Shown here: piece by piece, positions 41,424 through 52,379 of the stretch
Numbering within the stretch: position 1 is the first letter of the stretch
Layout of the letters: the number at the start of each line of letters is the position of its first letter
NCBI GenBank assembly: GCA_900318175.1
Contig: ONJQ01000002.1
Span: forward strand, 141,423-205,422
Direction of reading: 5' to 3'
Origin: an uncultured Bacteroidales bacterium
Lineage (GTDB): Bacteria > Bacteroidota > Bacteroidia > Bacteroidales > P3
DNA: 64,000 nt
Position numbers and translations under genes: made by a program
Notes under the pieces: model-generated
What the model saw: only the letters and a program-made list of their open reading frames with translations
Database searches by the model: none
What the model was told of the DNA's origin: nothing

Positions 41424-42698
41424 ATGCAAGAGATTAAGATTGCAGTCATAGGACTTGGATATGTCGGTCTGCCCTTGGCAAGACTTTTTTCTACAAAGTA
41501 CAAAACTGTTGGATATGACCTGAGCGAGGCCCGCGTGGCAGCCCTGATGGCAGGGCACGATGCCACCCTTGAGGTGAGCGACGAGCTGCTGCAGGACGCC
41601 ATCAAGAATCACGGCCTGTTGTGCTCAAGCAACATTGAGGACATCAGGGATTGCAACTTCTACGTGGTGGCAGTGCCTACACCTGTGGACCGCAACAACA
41701 ATCCCGACTTGACTCCCCTGTATGGCGCCAGCGAGGTGGTGGGCAAAGTGATAAGCAAGGGCAACACGGTGGTGTACGAGTCGACGGTATATCCAGGAGT
41801 GACTGAGGATGAATGTCTGCCTGTCGTGGAGCGAGTATCTGGGCTGAAGTACAATGTCGACTTCTTTGCCGGATACAGCCCCGAGCGCATCAACCCCGGC
41901 GACAAGGTCCACACTGTGGAGAAGATCAAGAAAATCACTTCGGGCTCGACACCCGAAATTGCCGACCTGGTGGACAGAGTGTATGCCTCGGTGTTGCAGA
42001 ATGGCACCCACAGGGCTTCAAGCATCAAGGTGGCCGAAGCCGCCAAGGTGATCGAGAACAGCCAGCGCGACATCAACATCGCCTTTGTGAACGAGCTGTC
42101 GAAGATTTTCACACTGATGGGCATCGACACACAGGATGTGCTGGAGGCCGCAGGGACGAAATGGAACTTCATCAAGATGAACCCCGGCTTGGTTGGCGGA
42201 CATTGCATCTCGGTGGACCCCTACTACCTGGCACAGTGTGCACAGCGGCTGGGCTACAACCCGGAAATCATCCTTGCAGGACGACGCATGAACGACGGCA
42301 TGGGAGCCTACGTGGCCGACCAGACCGTGAAATTGATGCTGAAGAAGGGCATCCAGGTGCTGCATTCGAAGATTATCATCATGGGCTTCACCTTCAAGGA
42401 GAACTGCCCCGACGTGCGCAACACCCGCGTGATTGACATCTACCACGCTTTGCAGGAATACAACGCTGACATCACGGTGTTTGACCCGTGGGCATCGCCG
42501 GAGCGGGTGAAGCATGAATATGGCATCGACATTGTGACCGAGCTGCCAAAGGAGAAGTTTGCAGCAGCCATCATCGCTGTGGCCCACCGCCAGTTCCGCG
42601 AGATGGAGATAGACTTTGACCAGCTGCTGGAAAAGAACCATGTGATATACGACGTGAAAGCCATCATGCCGCGCGAGCTGGTGGATGGCAGACTTTAA
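41424..42698 (+). CDS. wbpA: UDP-N-acetylglucosamine 6-dehydrogenase (WbpA/TviB type)
   Basis: The 424-residue NAD-dependent enzyme oxidises C6 of UDP-GlcNAc to give UDP-GlcNAcA. It has an N-terminal Rossmann motif (IAVIGLGYVGLPLARLF), VAVPTPVD, ESTVYPGVTED, the GYSPERINPGD motif and the catalytic Cys in GLVGGHCISVDPYYL near residue 260. The C-terminal domain contains FKENCPDVRNT. The PERINPGD and GHCISVDPYYL forms point to the WbpA/TviB branch rather than UDP-glucose dehydrogenase. It is the first gene of the operon. Confidence 0.9.
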   Translation: MQEIKIAVIGLGYVGLPLARLFSTKYKTVGYDLSEARVAALMAGHDATLEVSDELLQDAIKNHGLLCSSNIEDIRDCNFYVVAVPTPVDRNNNPDLTPLYGASEVVGKVISKGNTVVYESTVYPGVTEDECLPVVERVSGLKYNVDFFAGYSPERINPGDKVHTVEKIKKITSGSTPEIADLVDRVYASVLQNGTHRASSIKVAEAAKVIENSQRDINIAFVNELSKIFTLMGIDTQDVLEAAGTKWNFIKMNPGLVGGHCISVDPYYLAQCAQRLGYNPEIILAGRRMNDGMGAYVADQTVKLMLKKGIQVLHSKIIIMGFTFKENCPDVRNTRVIDIYHALQEYNADITVFDPWASPERVKHEYGIDIVTELPKEKFAAAIIAVAHRQFREMEIDFDQLLEKNHVIYDVKAIMPRELVDGRL

Positions 42699-42704
42699 AC
42701 GTGA

Positions 42705-43781
<1,077 letters not shown>

Positions 43782-43785
43782 AGCC

Positions 43786-44916
43786 ATGAGCGTGAGGGTC
43801 TGCCATGTGACGAGCGTGCACCCGGCTGACGATGTACGCATTTTTCACCGCGAGTGTGTGTCGCTGGCACACAGACGGGGCAATGACGGGATGTGCTGCT
43901 ATGAGGTGCATCTTGTGGCTCCGAACGTGGCCGACGGCGAGCGCGACGGGGTGAAGGTGCATGGCGTTGAGCTACCCTCGGGCAGACTACAGAGGCAGCT
44001 GTTCTTGGACCGCGTGTACCGCAGAGCCATAGAGGTGGATGCCGCAGTGTACCACTTGCACGACCCGGAACTGCTGGACCTGGGTCTGAGGCTGAAGAGG
44101 CATGGAAAGAGGGTGATTTTCGACTCGCACGAGGATGTGCCGGGTCAGCTCCTTACAAAGGAGTACCTGCCCATGTGGAGCAGGAAGCCCATCTCCCGCT
44201 TCTATACAATTATGGAACAGGAACGGCTGAAACGTTATGACGCCGTGGTGACCGTGACATCCTCGATAGCCGAACGCTTGCGGAGGGTGAACGAGAACTG
44301 CGTGATGGTGACCAACTTCCCCGTGTACGCGGATACCCCTCACCAATGGAAGGAGCGGGAAGAGCGTTATGTCTGTTTTGCAGGTGGCGTGGACGAACGA
44401 TATATGCATGAAAATATAATTGAGAGCCTCCGATACACGAGAGCCCGATACCTACTGGCTGGTCGTTGCTTCATGGCATCATATTGGCAGCGGCTGCAGA
44501 GCATGGAGATGTGGAAGAAGGTGGAGTACCTCGGGGTGCTGCCTCCTGAGCGGGTGAGCGAGGTCTACCAGCGGGCAGATGTAGGCTTGGTGCTCTTGGA
44601 CTACTCGCCAAACGTGGGCTACCACAAAGGAACGCTGGGGGTGCTGAAGTTGTTTGAGTATATGATGGCGGGCATCCCAGTTGTGGCGACGGATTTTGAG
44701 CTGTGGAAAGAGATTGTGGAGGGCGAAGACTGCGGCTCGTGCGTCAATCCCCACGATGTGCAGGCCATTGCCAAGGCGGTGAACTACCTGATAGACAATC
44801 CCGACAGAGCAAGACAGATGGGCGAGAACGGAAGAAAGGCTGTGCGCAACAAGTACAACTGGGCCACACAGGAACAGGCGCTTTACAGCCTGTACGACTC
44901 TTTGGTTAATAGATAA
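43786..44916 (+). CDS. GT4-family glycosyltransferase
   Basis: The 376-residue GT-B transferase starts VCHVTSVHPADDVRIFHRE, and its N-terminal half contains YHLHDPELLDLGLRLKRHGKRVIFDSHEDVP. The C-terminal GT4 half shows YLGVLPPERVSEVYQRADVGLVLLDY and the donor-binding E-x7-E region (LKLFEYMMAGIPVVATDFELWKEIV). It probably adds one sugar of the repeat unit at the cytoplasmic face. Donor and acceptor cannot be deduced. It starts 4 nt after the WbpB-like gene. Confidence 0.87.
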   Translation: MSVRVCHVTSVHPADDVRIFHRECVSLAHRRGNDGMCCYEVHLVAPNVADGERDGVKVHGVELPSGRLQRQLFLDRVYRRAIEVDAAVYHLHDPELLDLGLRLKRHGKRVIFDSHEDVPGQLLTKEYLPMWSRKPISRFYTIMEQERLKRYDAVVTVTSSIAERLRRVNENCVMVTNFPVYADTPHQWKEREERYVCFAGGVDERYMHENIIESLRYTRARYLLAGRCFMASYWQRLQSMEMWKKVEYLGVLPPERVSEVYQRADVGLVLLDYSPNVGYHKGTLGVLKLFEYMMAGIPVVATDFELWKEIVEGEDCGSCVNPHDVQAIAKAVNYLIDNPDRARQMGENGRKAVRNKYNWATQEQALYSLYDSLVNR

Positions 44917-44936
44917 TTGATAATTGAAAGTGATAT

Positions 44937-46130
44937 ATGGAATTTAGAGATTTAAAGAAACAGTACGCTGCCTTAAAGCAGGATATTGACCATGCCATGA
45001 CCGAGGTGGCATCCTCGGGGGCTTTTATTATGGGTAATGCCGTGAAGGAACTGGAACAGGAATTGGCCGAATATGTGGGGGTGAAACATTGTTTGGGATG
45101 TGCCAACGGGACGGATGCACTGACACTGGCCTTGAAGGCTTTGGGCATAGGAAAGGGCGACGCAGTGTTTGTGCCAGACTTCACTTTCTTTGCCTCGGCT
45201 GAGGTTGTGGCGCTGGAGGGTGCCACGCCGGTGTTTGTGGATGTGGACCCGCAAACGTTCAACATGGACGCCAAGAGTTTGGACGATGCCATCCGTTCGG
45301 TACACGACAATATGGAGCTGCGACCCAAGGCAGTGATTGCGGTGGACCTGTTCGGACTTCCCGCAGATTTTACCGCGCTGCGCGCCATCACCAAACGTGA
45401 AGGGATGTACCTGATTGAGGATGGAGCACAGGGCTTTGGCGGCAGCGTGAGGATACCCAAACAGGAGGGCGACGGCTACACGGTGCGCCGTGCTTGCAGT
45501 TTCGGCGACATTGCCACGACGTCGTTCTTCCCCGCCAAACCGTTGGGCTGCTATGGCGACGGTGGCGCGGTGTTTACTGACAATGACGAGTGGGCTGCCC
45601 TGATTGAGTCGCTACGCGTTCACGGCAAGGGTAGCTACAAGTACGACAATGTGCGCATCGGCCTCAACTCCCGTTTGGACACGCTTCAGGCAGCCATCCT
45701 CCGCGTGAAGTTCAAAGCGTTCAAGGAGCACGAGCTGATGGACGTAAATCGGGTGGCAGAGTACTATACACAGCTGATTAGCGGCATGACACGCTTCAGC
45801 AAGAAGGAGATTATGATTACCCCGCCATTTATCCCTGAGGGATATACGAGCAGTTGGGCGCAGTACACAGTTCAGCTCAGCGTGCCGTCCGGCAATGGCA
45901 CATTCAACCGCGAGGTGCTACAGGCCAAGCTGAAGGCCAAGGGGATTCCAACCATGGTCTACTACCCCACCCCAATGAGCAAGCAGACCGCCTTCAAGGA
46001 GGTGCACAACTTCGCACTCACGCCTAACGCCCTGAGGCTGTCGAAAAGCGTGCTCTCGCTCCCCATGCATCCCTACCTGACCCGCGAAGAGGTGCGCATG
46101 GTGGTGGAACAATTGGTAAGCAGCATCTAG
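44937..46130 (+). CDS. DegT/DnrJ/EryC1 aminotransferase (WbpE-like)
   Basis: The 397-residue PLP enzyme of the sugar aminotransferase family starts FRDLKKQYAALKQDID. It has LGCANGTDALTLALKALG, a conserved VPDFTFFASAEV, an EDGAQGFGG motif and the PLP lysine in TTSFFPAKPLGCYGDGGA near residue 200. In a Wbp-type pathway it would transfer the amino group of glutamate to the 3-keto sugar made by WbpB, producing 2-oxoglutarate. The position between WbpB-like and epimerase genes supports that role. The family is certain; the exact substrate is inferred. Confidence 0.88.
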   Translation: MEFRDLKKQYAALKQDIDHAMTEVASSGAFIMGNAVKELEQELAEYVGVKHCLGCANGTDALTLALKALGIGKGDAVFVPDFTFFASAEVVALEGATPVFVDVDPQTFNMDAKSLDDAIRSVHDNMELRPKAVIAVDLFGLPADFTALRAITKREGMYLIEDGAQGFGGSVRIPKQEGDGYTVRRACSFGDIATTSFFPAKPLGCYGDGGAVFTDNDEWAALIESLRVHGKGSYKYDNVRIGLNSRLDTLQAAILRVKFKAFKEHELMDVNRVAEYYTQLISGMTRFSKKEIMITPPFIPEGYTSSWAQYTVQLSVPSGNGTFNREVLQAKLKAKGIPTMVYYPTPMSKQTAFKEVHNFALTPNALRLSKSVLSLPMHPYLTREEVRMVVEQLVSSI

Positions 46131-46178
46131 AAATAAATTGCACGAACATGTTCTTTAATTAAAATATTAATTTGAGAC

Positions 46179-47399
46179 ATGAACATCCTGATGATAAGCC
46201 ATTATGCTGGGGCCCCGCAATATGGGATGGAGTTCCGCTCCTACTATATGGCGCGCGAATGGGTGAAGATGGGCCACAGGGTGATGGTTGTCGGAGCTTC
46301 GTTCTCGCATCTGCGTGGGAAGCAACCCACTGTGGGCGAGGAGGTGCTGGAGGGTATATCCTACCGATGGCTCCCCACACGCAGCTATGAGGGCAACGGG
46401 ATGGCGCGCGTGGTCTCCATGTTCCAGTTTGTAGGCCAAGTGTATCGCCATTCAAAGAGCTTTGTGGCTTTCCATCCCGATGTAGTAATAGCATCATCAG
46501 TCTATACGTTCGACATCTATCCCTGCCGTCATATTGCACGCCGCTGCAAGGCACGGCTGGTCTACGAGGTTCACGACCTCTGGCCGCTCTCACCCATGGT
46601 GATAGGCCACTACTCGAAATGGCATCCTTTCATCTGGTTGTTGCAGCGTGGCGAGAATTACGCCTACCGCCATTGCGACATGGTCGTCTCCATGTTGGAC
46701 AAGTCTTTCCCCCACATGCAACGCCATGGGCTGACACGGGAACGGTTCTGCTGCATCCCCAATGGCTTTGTGCGGGAGGAATGGGTTCCCGACAACACGC
46801 TACCCATTCCTGAGCAACACGCCGCACTCCTCGCTCAGCTGAAGGAAGAAGGGAAGACCATTGTAGGTTTTGCTGGCGGGCATACACAATCAACGGCAAT
46901 GCACGTACTCATCGAAGCAGCCAAACTACTGCATGACCGCAGTGGATTGGCCTTCGTCCTGGTGGGGCAAGGCCCGCAGAAAGAGGAACTGCAACAGTTA
47001 GCAAAGCAATATGTCCTTACAAACGTGCATTTCCTCCCACCCATAGACAAGAGGGCTATTCCCCAACTGCTTGAGACATTTGACATCTGTTATGCCGGAG
47101 GTGTTCACAGCATGTTGCACCAATACGGCACCTCGTTCAATAAAATCACCGACTACATGGTAGCCGGAAAACCCATCATCAACTCCGTCGACGAACCGAA
47201 GAGCCTCATCGAGCGTGTGGCCTGCGGCATCCAGGTGGAAGCCGAGAACGCCGCTCAGGTAGCCGAGGCGGTAGCCCGCATGGCCGACATGCAACCCTCC
47301 GAGCGCCAAGCCATGGGCGAGCGTGGTCGCACCTATGCCCTGCAGAACCTCGACTACTCCATCCTTGCCGCCCGTTTTGTCGACGCCGTTTCCCGATAA
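46179..47399 (+). CDS. GT4-family glycosyltransferase (WbuB-like)
   Basis: The 406-residue GT-B transferase opens with LMISHYAGAPQYGMEFRSYYMAREWVKMGH and contains the N-terminal YEVHDLWPLSPM. The C-terminal half has GFAGGHTQSTAMHVLIEAA, VGQGPQKEELQQLA and the GT4 donor-binding region ending ITDYMVAGKPIINSVDEP. The N-terminal form resembles WbuB-type enzymes that add amino-sugars in O-antigen. It is 48 nt after the aminotransferase and 8 nt before the epimerase. Confidence 0.87.
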   Translation: MNILMISHYAGAPQYGMEFRSYYMAREWVKMGHRVMVVGASFSHLRGKQPTVGEEVLEGISYRWLPTRSYEGNGMARVVSMFQFVGQVYRHSKSFVAFHPDVVIASSVYTFDIYPCRHIARRCKARLVYEVHDLWPLSPMVIGHYSKWHPFIWLLQRGENYAYRHCDMVVSMLDKSFPHMQRHGLTRERFCCIPNGFVREEWVPDNTLPIPEQHAALLAQLKEEGKTIVGFAGGHTQSTAMHVLIEAAKLLHDRSGLAFVLVGQGPQKEELQQLAKQYVLTNVHFLPPIDKRAIPQLLETFDICYAGGVHSMLHQYGTSFNKITDYMVAGKPIINSVDEPKSLIERVACGIQVEAENAAQVAEAVARMADMQPSERQAMGERGRTYALQNLDYSILAARFVDAVSR

Positions 47400-47407
47400 G
47401 CATTATT

Positions 47408-48532
47408 ATGAAAATTCTCACCATCATCGGGGCACGTCCCCAGATTATCAAGGCCGCAGCCGTTAGCCGTGCGGTAAAAAACCTCTACTCCTCGCAGATT
47501 GAGGAGTTTATCCTGCACACCGGCCAGCACTACGATGCCAACATGTCGCAGGTCTTTTTCGACCAACTGGGCATACCCCAACCCCATTTCAACCTGGGTG
47601 TCGGTTCTGGCTCACACGGCATGCAGACCGCCCGCATGATCAGCGGCATTGAGGAGGTACTTGTGAACCATAGTTTTGACGGCATCATCCTCTACGGCGA
47701 CACCAACTCCACCTTGGCAGGAGCTGTGGCAGCCTCCAAAATCCACGTGCCAGTGTTCCACATCGAGGCCGGTTTGCGCTCCTTCAACATGGCCATGCCC
47801 GAGGAGGTGAACCGGATTGTCTGCGACCAACTGTCAAGCATCTGCTTTGCACCCACGCAAACCGCTGTGGACAATCTGCGCCACGAGGGCTTCACCGACA
47901 GCAAGACAACCTTCCGCAACGGCAAACACCGCCGCGTCTGCAATTGTGGCGACGTGATGTACGACAACAGCATGTATTTCGCCACCCTCGCACGCGAGCA
48001 CAGCACCATCATGCAGCAACAAGGGTTGGAACCCGGCCGGTACATCCTTGCCACCATCCACCGCGACAACAATACCGACAATCCCGAACGGCTCAGCGCC
48101 ATACTCCGTGCCCTGACGGACATCGCCCAGCAGGACCACATCCGCATCGTCCTCCCGCTCCATCCCCGCACCCGTAAAATCCTGGACACCACCCCCTCCC
48201 TCCTACCCTCCCGCCACGACCTCCTCACCATCATTCCTCCTGCCAGTTTCTTCGACATCAACATGCTGGAGCAGAATGCCAAGTTGGTCATGACTGACAG
48301 CGGTGGGGTGCAGAAGGAGGCCTTTTTCTTCGAGAAGCCATGTGTCATCCTCCGTCCCGAGACGGAATGGGTAGAGATTGTCGACCATGGGGCCGGTATC
48401 ATAGCTGATGCCGACTATAGCCGCATCGTCGATGCCTACCGCCAGTTGGTGGACCATCCCGTCCACTTCCCCCACCTCTTTGGCGATGCCCATGCCGCCG
48501 AGAAGATTCTCCAAACCATCTTAGATTACTAA
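47408..48532 (+). CDS. wecB: Non-hydrolysing UDP-GlcNAc 2-epimerase (WecB/WbpI family)
   Basis: The 374-residue GT-B-fold epimerase begins ILTIIGARPQIIKAAAVSRA. Family landmarks are the HTGQHYDANMSQVFFDQL active-site stretch, YGDTNSTLAGAVAA, HIEAGLRSFNMAMPEEVNRIVCDQLS, the C-terminal MTDSGGVQKEAFFFEKPCVILRPETEW and a closing GA region. It inverts C2 of a UDP-GlcNAc-type sugar. With WbpA/B/E-like genes beside it, the natural substrate may be UDP-GlcNAc3NAcA (WbpI role), giving the ManNAc3NAcA form; a plain WecB role is the alternative. Confidence 0.88.
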   Translation: MKILTIIGARPQIIKAAAVSRAVKNLYSSQIEEFILHTGQHYDANMSQVFFDQLGIPQPHFNLGVGSGSHGMQTARMISGIEEVLVNHSFDGIILYGDTNSTLAGAVAASKIHVPVFHIEAGLRSFNMAMPEEVNRIVCDQLSSICFAPTQTAVDNLRHEGFTDSKTTFRNGKHRRVCNCGDVMYDNSMYFATLAREHSTIMQQQGLEPGRYILATIHRDNNTDNPERLSAILRALTDIAQQDHIRIVLPLHPRTRKILDTTPSLLPSRHDLLTIIPPASFFDINMLEQNAKLVMTDSGGVQKEAFFFEKPCVILRPETEWVEIVDHGAGIIADADYSRIVDAYRQLVDHPVHFPHLFGDAHAAEKILQTILDY

Positions 48533-48545
48533 TCGCCCCATTACC

Positions 48546-51392
48546 ATGACACTCTACACCGACGTGCTGCACCGCATAGCCTATGCCACCGACGCATCGG
48601 CCTATCGCGAAATGCCCCTCGCCGTGGCCTATCCCGCCACCGAGGAGGACATCAAAGAACTGATTGCCGAGGCCCGCCGTCGCGGCACCCACCTCATTCC
48701 CCGTGCAGGTGGCACCAGCATCGCCGGCCAAGTAGTGGGCGACGGTATCGTCGTAGACATCAGCCGCCACTTCAACCACATCCTTGAGGTCAACCCCGAG
48801 GAGCGTTGGGTGTGGGTCGAACCCGGTGTAGTGCGCGACGAGCTCAACCTTTTCCTCAAGCCCCACGGTCTTTTCTTCAGCCCCGAAACCTCCACCAGCA
48901 ACCGCTGTTGTATCGGCGGGATGGTAGGCAACAACTCCTGCGGCACACACTCGCTCGTCTATGGCAGCACCCGTCATCACGTACTCGAAATCCGCGGCCT
49001 CCTCAGCGACGGCTCCTCCTTCACCACTGCCAGCCGCGAGGGCAGTCCACTGATCCAGCAGATCTATGCCCAACTGGAGGACTGGGCTGCCGACCCCGCT
49101 GTCCGGCAACGCATCACCGACAGCTTCCCCGACCCCTCACTGCGGCGGCGCAGCTGCGGCTATGCCATCGACGAAGCCCTCAATCCCAACCTCAGCCTCC
49201 TTCCCGGAGCCAAGCCTCAACCCGAAGGGGTAGACCTCTGCAAACTCATCTGTGGCAGCGAGGGCACCCTCTGCTTCATCACCGCCGTCAAACTCTCCCT
49301 CGACCCCCTGCCTCCCCAACAGCAGATGGTTCTCTGCGCCCATTGCAACTCCCTGCCTCAAAGCTATCAGGCCAACCTCTCTGCCCTCCGCCACAACCCC
49401 GTTGCCATCGAGTTGATGGACGGCAAGATTCTCGAACTCTGCCGCAACAACCGCACCCAGGACCGCAACCGTTTCTTCATCCAAGGCGAACCCGCAGCCC
49501 TGCTCATTGCCGAATTCAACGGCCCCGACATGGACAGCCGTGCCGACGCCCTTGAACAGGAGCTCCTGGCACAAGGTTTAGCCTACCATTGCAGCCGTGT
49601 CTACGGGGCCGACATCGCCCGCGTATGGGCACTCCGCAAAGCGGGGCTGGGCGTACTCACTGGCGTCAAGGGCGACAACAAGCCCATCGGTGTCGTCGAG
49701 GACACCGCCGTGGCCCCCGAACGACTGCCTCAATACCTCGACGATTTCCAACAAATGATGCAACGTCTCGGGCTGGAATGCGTCTACTACGGCCACATCA
49801 GCACTGGCGAGCTGCACTTGCGCCCCATCCTCAACATCAAGGAGCCCCACGACCGCAAGCTTTTCCGCCAAGTGGCCGAAGAGACGGCCCTCCTTGTGCG
49901 CAAACACCGTGGCAGCCTCAGCGGCGAACACGGCGATGGACGACTGCGAGGCGAGTTCATACCGCTCATCTATGGCGAAGAGATTTACCAGTTCATGCGG
50001 CAAGTGAAACACTGCTGGGACCCCGACGGAGTGTTCAACATGCACAAAATCGTCGACGCCCCGCCCATGGACCAATCCCTCCGCTACGAGGTCAACCAGA
50101 CCTACCGCTGCCAGGACCGCGACCTGATGTGCAGCATCGAGCAATGCAACGGTGCCGGCGACTGCCGCAAGAGCAATGCCATCGGCGGCACCCTCTGCCC
50201 CACCTTCAAGCTGTCGCATGACGAGCTGCTCTCCACCCGTGGCCGCGCCAACGTCCTGCGCGAGGTCCTCACCCGCGGCCTCCCTGACGGTGCCGACCCC
50301 TCGCCCCTGATTAAAGAGGTGCTCTACAGCTGTCTGGCCTGCAAAGGCTGCAAAGGCGAGTGCCCTTCCAATGTCGACATGACGCGCATCCGCGCCCAAG
50401 TGCTGCAGATGCTCTACGACCGCCACGGCACGCCCCTGCGCACCTGGATGGTGGCTCGCATGGCCATGGTCGAAAGCCTCGGCCACGCTGTCCGTCCCCT
50501 CTACAACTACTTTGCCACCGCCCGTTGGTCCTCATCCATCATCAAGCGCATCGTCTCCTTTGCTCCGGAGCGTGCCATCCCCCCGCTCTCACGACGCACC
50601 ATGCGCCAGCTTGTCAAGGCCGAAGGGTCAGCTCCCAATGCCACCCGCAAAGTCTACCTCTTTGCCGACGAATTCACCGACCTGCAGGAGGCCGAACTGG
50701 GACTCACCTTTGCCCGCCTACTCACAGCGTTGGGCTACCAAGTCGTCATCCCCCGCCATGCCGAGAGCGGTCGCGCCGCCATCTCCAAAGGGTGCCTCCA
50801 CCTGGCCTCGCGCTTTGCCCGCCGCAACGTGGAGCTGCTCAGTCCCCTCGTCACCGACGAGGCTCCCCTTGTGGGCATCGAACCCAGCTGCATCCTCACC
50901 TTCCGCGACGAATACCCCGACCTTGTGCCACCCGCCATGCGCGACACGGCCCAGCAGTTGGGGCGCAACAGCCTCCTCTACGACGAATTCATCATGCGCG
51001 AAGTGGCTCGCGGCAACATACGCGCTGAGCAGTTCAGCACCGCCGCCGTCGAGGTGTGGCTCCACGGCCACTGCCACCAGAAATCCCTTGTGGGCATAGA
51101 GAAGACCGCCGCCATGCTGCGGCTGCTCAAAGGGTGCCGGCTGCACGTCATACCCTCCTCCTGCTGCGGCATGGCAGGTTCCTTTGGCTACGAAAAGGAG
51201 CACTACCGCACCTCCTTGGCCATAGGCGAGATGGTGCTCTTCCCCGCTGTGCGCCAGGCCGTGCAAACCGCCGGCCAGACACCAACCATCGTGGCTGCAC
51301 CCGGCACCTCCTGCCGCCAGCAAATCCTTGACGGCACTGGAATCCATGCCGTTCACCCCATAGAAATCCTCTACCGCTTCCTTGCCCGTTAG
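48546..51392 (+). CDS. Fused FAD-linked oxidase / Fe-S 2-hydroxyacid dehydrogenase (YdiJ-like)
   Basis: The 948-residue protein has three parts. The FAD-binding domain is at about 20-230 (LIPRAGGTSIAGQVVGDGIVVD, GGMVGNNSCGTHSLVYG). A FAD-oxidase C-domain follows at about 260-530, ending SGEHGDGRLRGEF. The 4Fe-4S region is at about 530-640, with cysteine clusters including CLACKGCKGECPSN, and a C-terminal CCG-type domain contains HGHCHQKSL and SSCCGMAGSFGYE. This is the GlcD-GlcF fusion seen in YdiJ, which oxidises D-2-hydroxyglutarate or D-lactate at the membrane. It starts 13 nt after the epimerase gene, so it is in the polysaccharide operon. Its role there may be recycling of 2-hydroxyglutarate. 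Confidence 0.88.
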   Translation: MTLYTDVLHRIAYATDASAYREMPLAVAYPATEEDIKELIAEARRRGTHLIPRAGGTSIAGQVVGDGIVVDISRHFNHILEVNPEERWVWVEPGVVRDELNLFLKPHGLFFSPETSTSNRCCIGGMVGNNSCGTHSLVYGSTRHHVLEIRGLLSDGSSFTTASREGSPLIQQIYAQLEDWAADPAVRQRITDSFPDPSLRRRSCGYAIDEALNPNLSLLPGAKPQPEGVDLCKLICGSEGTLCFITAVKLSLDPLPPQQQMVLCAHCNSLPQSYQANLSALRHNPVAIELMDGKILELCRNNRTQDRNRFFIQGEPAALLIAEFNGPDMDSRADALEQELLAQGLAYHCSRVYGADIARVWALRKAGLGVLTGVKGDNKPIGVVEDTAVAPERLPQYLDDFQQMMQRLGLECVYYGHISTGELHLRPILNIKEPHDRKLFRQVAEETALLVRKHRGSLSGEHGDGRLRGEFIPLIYGEEIYQFMRQVKHCWDPDGVFNMHKIVDAPPMDQSLRYEVNQTYRCQDRDLMCSIEQCNGAGDCRKSNAIGGTLCPTFKLSHDELLSTRGRANVLREVLTRGLPDGADPSPLIKEVLYSCLACKGCKGECPSNVDMTRIRAQVLQMLYDRHGTPLRTWMVARMAMVESLGHAVRPLYNYFATARWSSSIIKRIVSFAPERAIPPLSRRTMRQLVKAEGSAPNATRKVYLFADEFTDLQEAELGLTFARLLTALGYQVVIPRHAESGRAAISKGCLHLASRFARRNVELLSPLVTDEAPLVGIEPSCILTFRDEYPDLVPPAMRDTAQQLGRNSLLYDEFIMREVARGNIRAEQFSTAAVEVWLHGHCHQKSLVGIEKTAAMLRLLKGCRLHVIPSSCCGMAGSFGYEKEHYRTSLAIGEMVLFPAVRQAVQTAGQTPTIVAAPGTSCRQQILDGTGIHAVHPIEILYRFLAR

Positions 51393-51412
51393 CCCACACC
51401 GCGGACAAAACA

Positions 51413-51440
51413 AAAGCCCCTGCCTTGCGACAGGGGCTTT
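51413..51440. terminator. Bidirectional terminator between convergent genes
   Basis: AAAGCCCCTG (51413-51422) pairs with CAGGGGCTTT (51431-51440) around an 8-base loop. It serves the glycan operon on the plus strand and rpmE2 on the minus strand. Confidence 0.85.
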
Positions 51441-51461
51441 AATCTAAAAACCTAAAACAAA

Positions 51462-51719
51462 TTACTTCTTAGCGTATTTCTTGTACTTGCTCATGAACTT
51501 ATCGACGCGTCCGGCGGTGTCAACAAGTTTCAGTTTGCCGGTAAAGAAAGGATGGGAGGTGTTCGAGATTTCCAACTTCACAACAGGGTACTCATTGCCG
51601 TCGGTGTAGGTAACGGTCTCTTTGGTTGCAGCGCAACTTCTGGTCAAAATCATGTTGTCGTTGGACATGTCCTTAAACACAACCAGTCTGTAATTCTCAG
51701 GATGGATACCTTTTTTCAT
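51462..51719 (-). CDS. rpmE2: 50S ribosomal protein L31, type B
   Basis: The 85-residue protein is clearly L31: [17 protein letters not shown] start and a [24 protein letters not shown] core. It lacks the CxxC zinc cysteines of type A L31, so it is the zinc-free (C-minus) form. The promoter at 51834-51841 gives a leader of about 108 nt, long enough for feedback control, though I see no defined structure. Confidence 0.95.
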   Translation of the reverse strand: MKKGIHPENYRLVVFKDMSNDNMILTRSCAATKETVTYTDGNEYPVVKLEISNTSHPFFTGKLKLVDTAGRVDKFMSKYKKYAKK

Positions 51720-51833
51720 CTTTTTGGGTTCTTTTTGCCGTTTTAAGCAGTGGCTCGTAAACGATTGTTAATATTAATTTTATCTTACTTTTTTCTATTC
51801 ACTACGGCCTTTTTGTGTACCGTTTTGAGTTTG

Positions 51834-51841
51834 CAAAGATA
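51834..51841 (-). promoter_or_regulatory. Minus-7 box of rpmE2
   Basis: TATCTTTG on the minus strand, matching TAnnTTTG, about 115 bases upstream of the rpmE2 ATG. Confidence 0.6.
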
Positions 51842-51908
51842 CGAACTTTTTTCGACATGGCAAACTTTTTCTTTCATTCCATGCAAAAAAAGTGTCTTCG
51901 CCACTCCC

Positions 51909-52370
51909 TCACGGCAGCCGGTAGTTCATGCGGCGGTGCTCGGCCATCTGCTCATACTTGGTGCCGGGGCGACCATAATTCACGTATGGGTGGATGGCAA
52001 TGCCTCCGCGTGGTGTGAAGAGTCCCGTCACCTCAATGTAGCGCGGTTCCATCAGTTTCACCAGGTCCTTGAGGATGATGTTCACACAGTCCTCATGGAA
52101 ATCGCCGTGGTTGCGGAACGAGAAGAGATACAGCTTCAAGCTCTTGCTCTCCACCATGCGCCGTTCGGGGATGTACATGATGCGGATTTCCGCAAAGTCC
52201 GGCTGGCCCGTAATGGGGCACAGCGTGGTGAACTCGGGGCAGAGGAACTCCACCCAGTAGTCATGGTCCGGGTGCTGGTTCTCGAAAGTCTCCAACACCT
52301 CGGGGGCGTAATCGGTGCGGTAGGGCACCTGGTGCCCCAACTGTTGTAAATTGTCTGCCTTTCTGTCCAT
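51909..52370 (-). CDS. queF: NADPH-dependent 7-cyano-7-deazaguanine reductase QueF
   Basis: The 153-residue single-domain QueF (B. subtilis type) reduces preQ0 to preQ1 in queuosine synthesis. The catalytic Cys is in [16 protein letters not shown] near residue 50. The QueF motif [14 protein letters not shown] follows at about 73-86, and [12 protein letters not shown] holds the substrate His. It lies 9 nt downstream of the YhhQ-type transporter and shares its riboswitch-controlled transcript. Confidence 0.95.
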   Translation of the reverse strand: MDRKADNLQQLGHQVPYRTDYAPEVLETFENQHPDHDYWVEFLCPEFTTLCPITGQPDFAEIRIMYIPERRMVESKSLKLYLFSFRNHGDFHEDCVNIILKDLVKLMEPRYIEVTGLFTPRGGIAIHPYVNYGRPGTKYEQMAEHRRMNYRLP

Positions 52371-52379
52371 ACAGCTCTA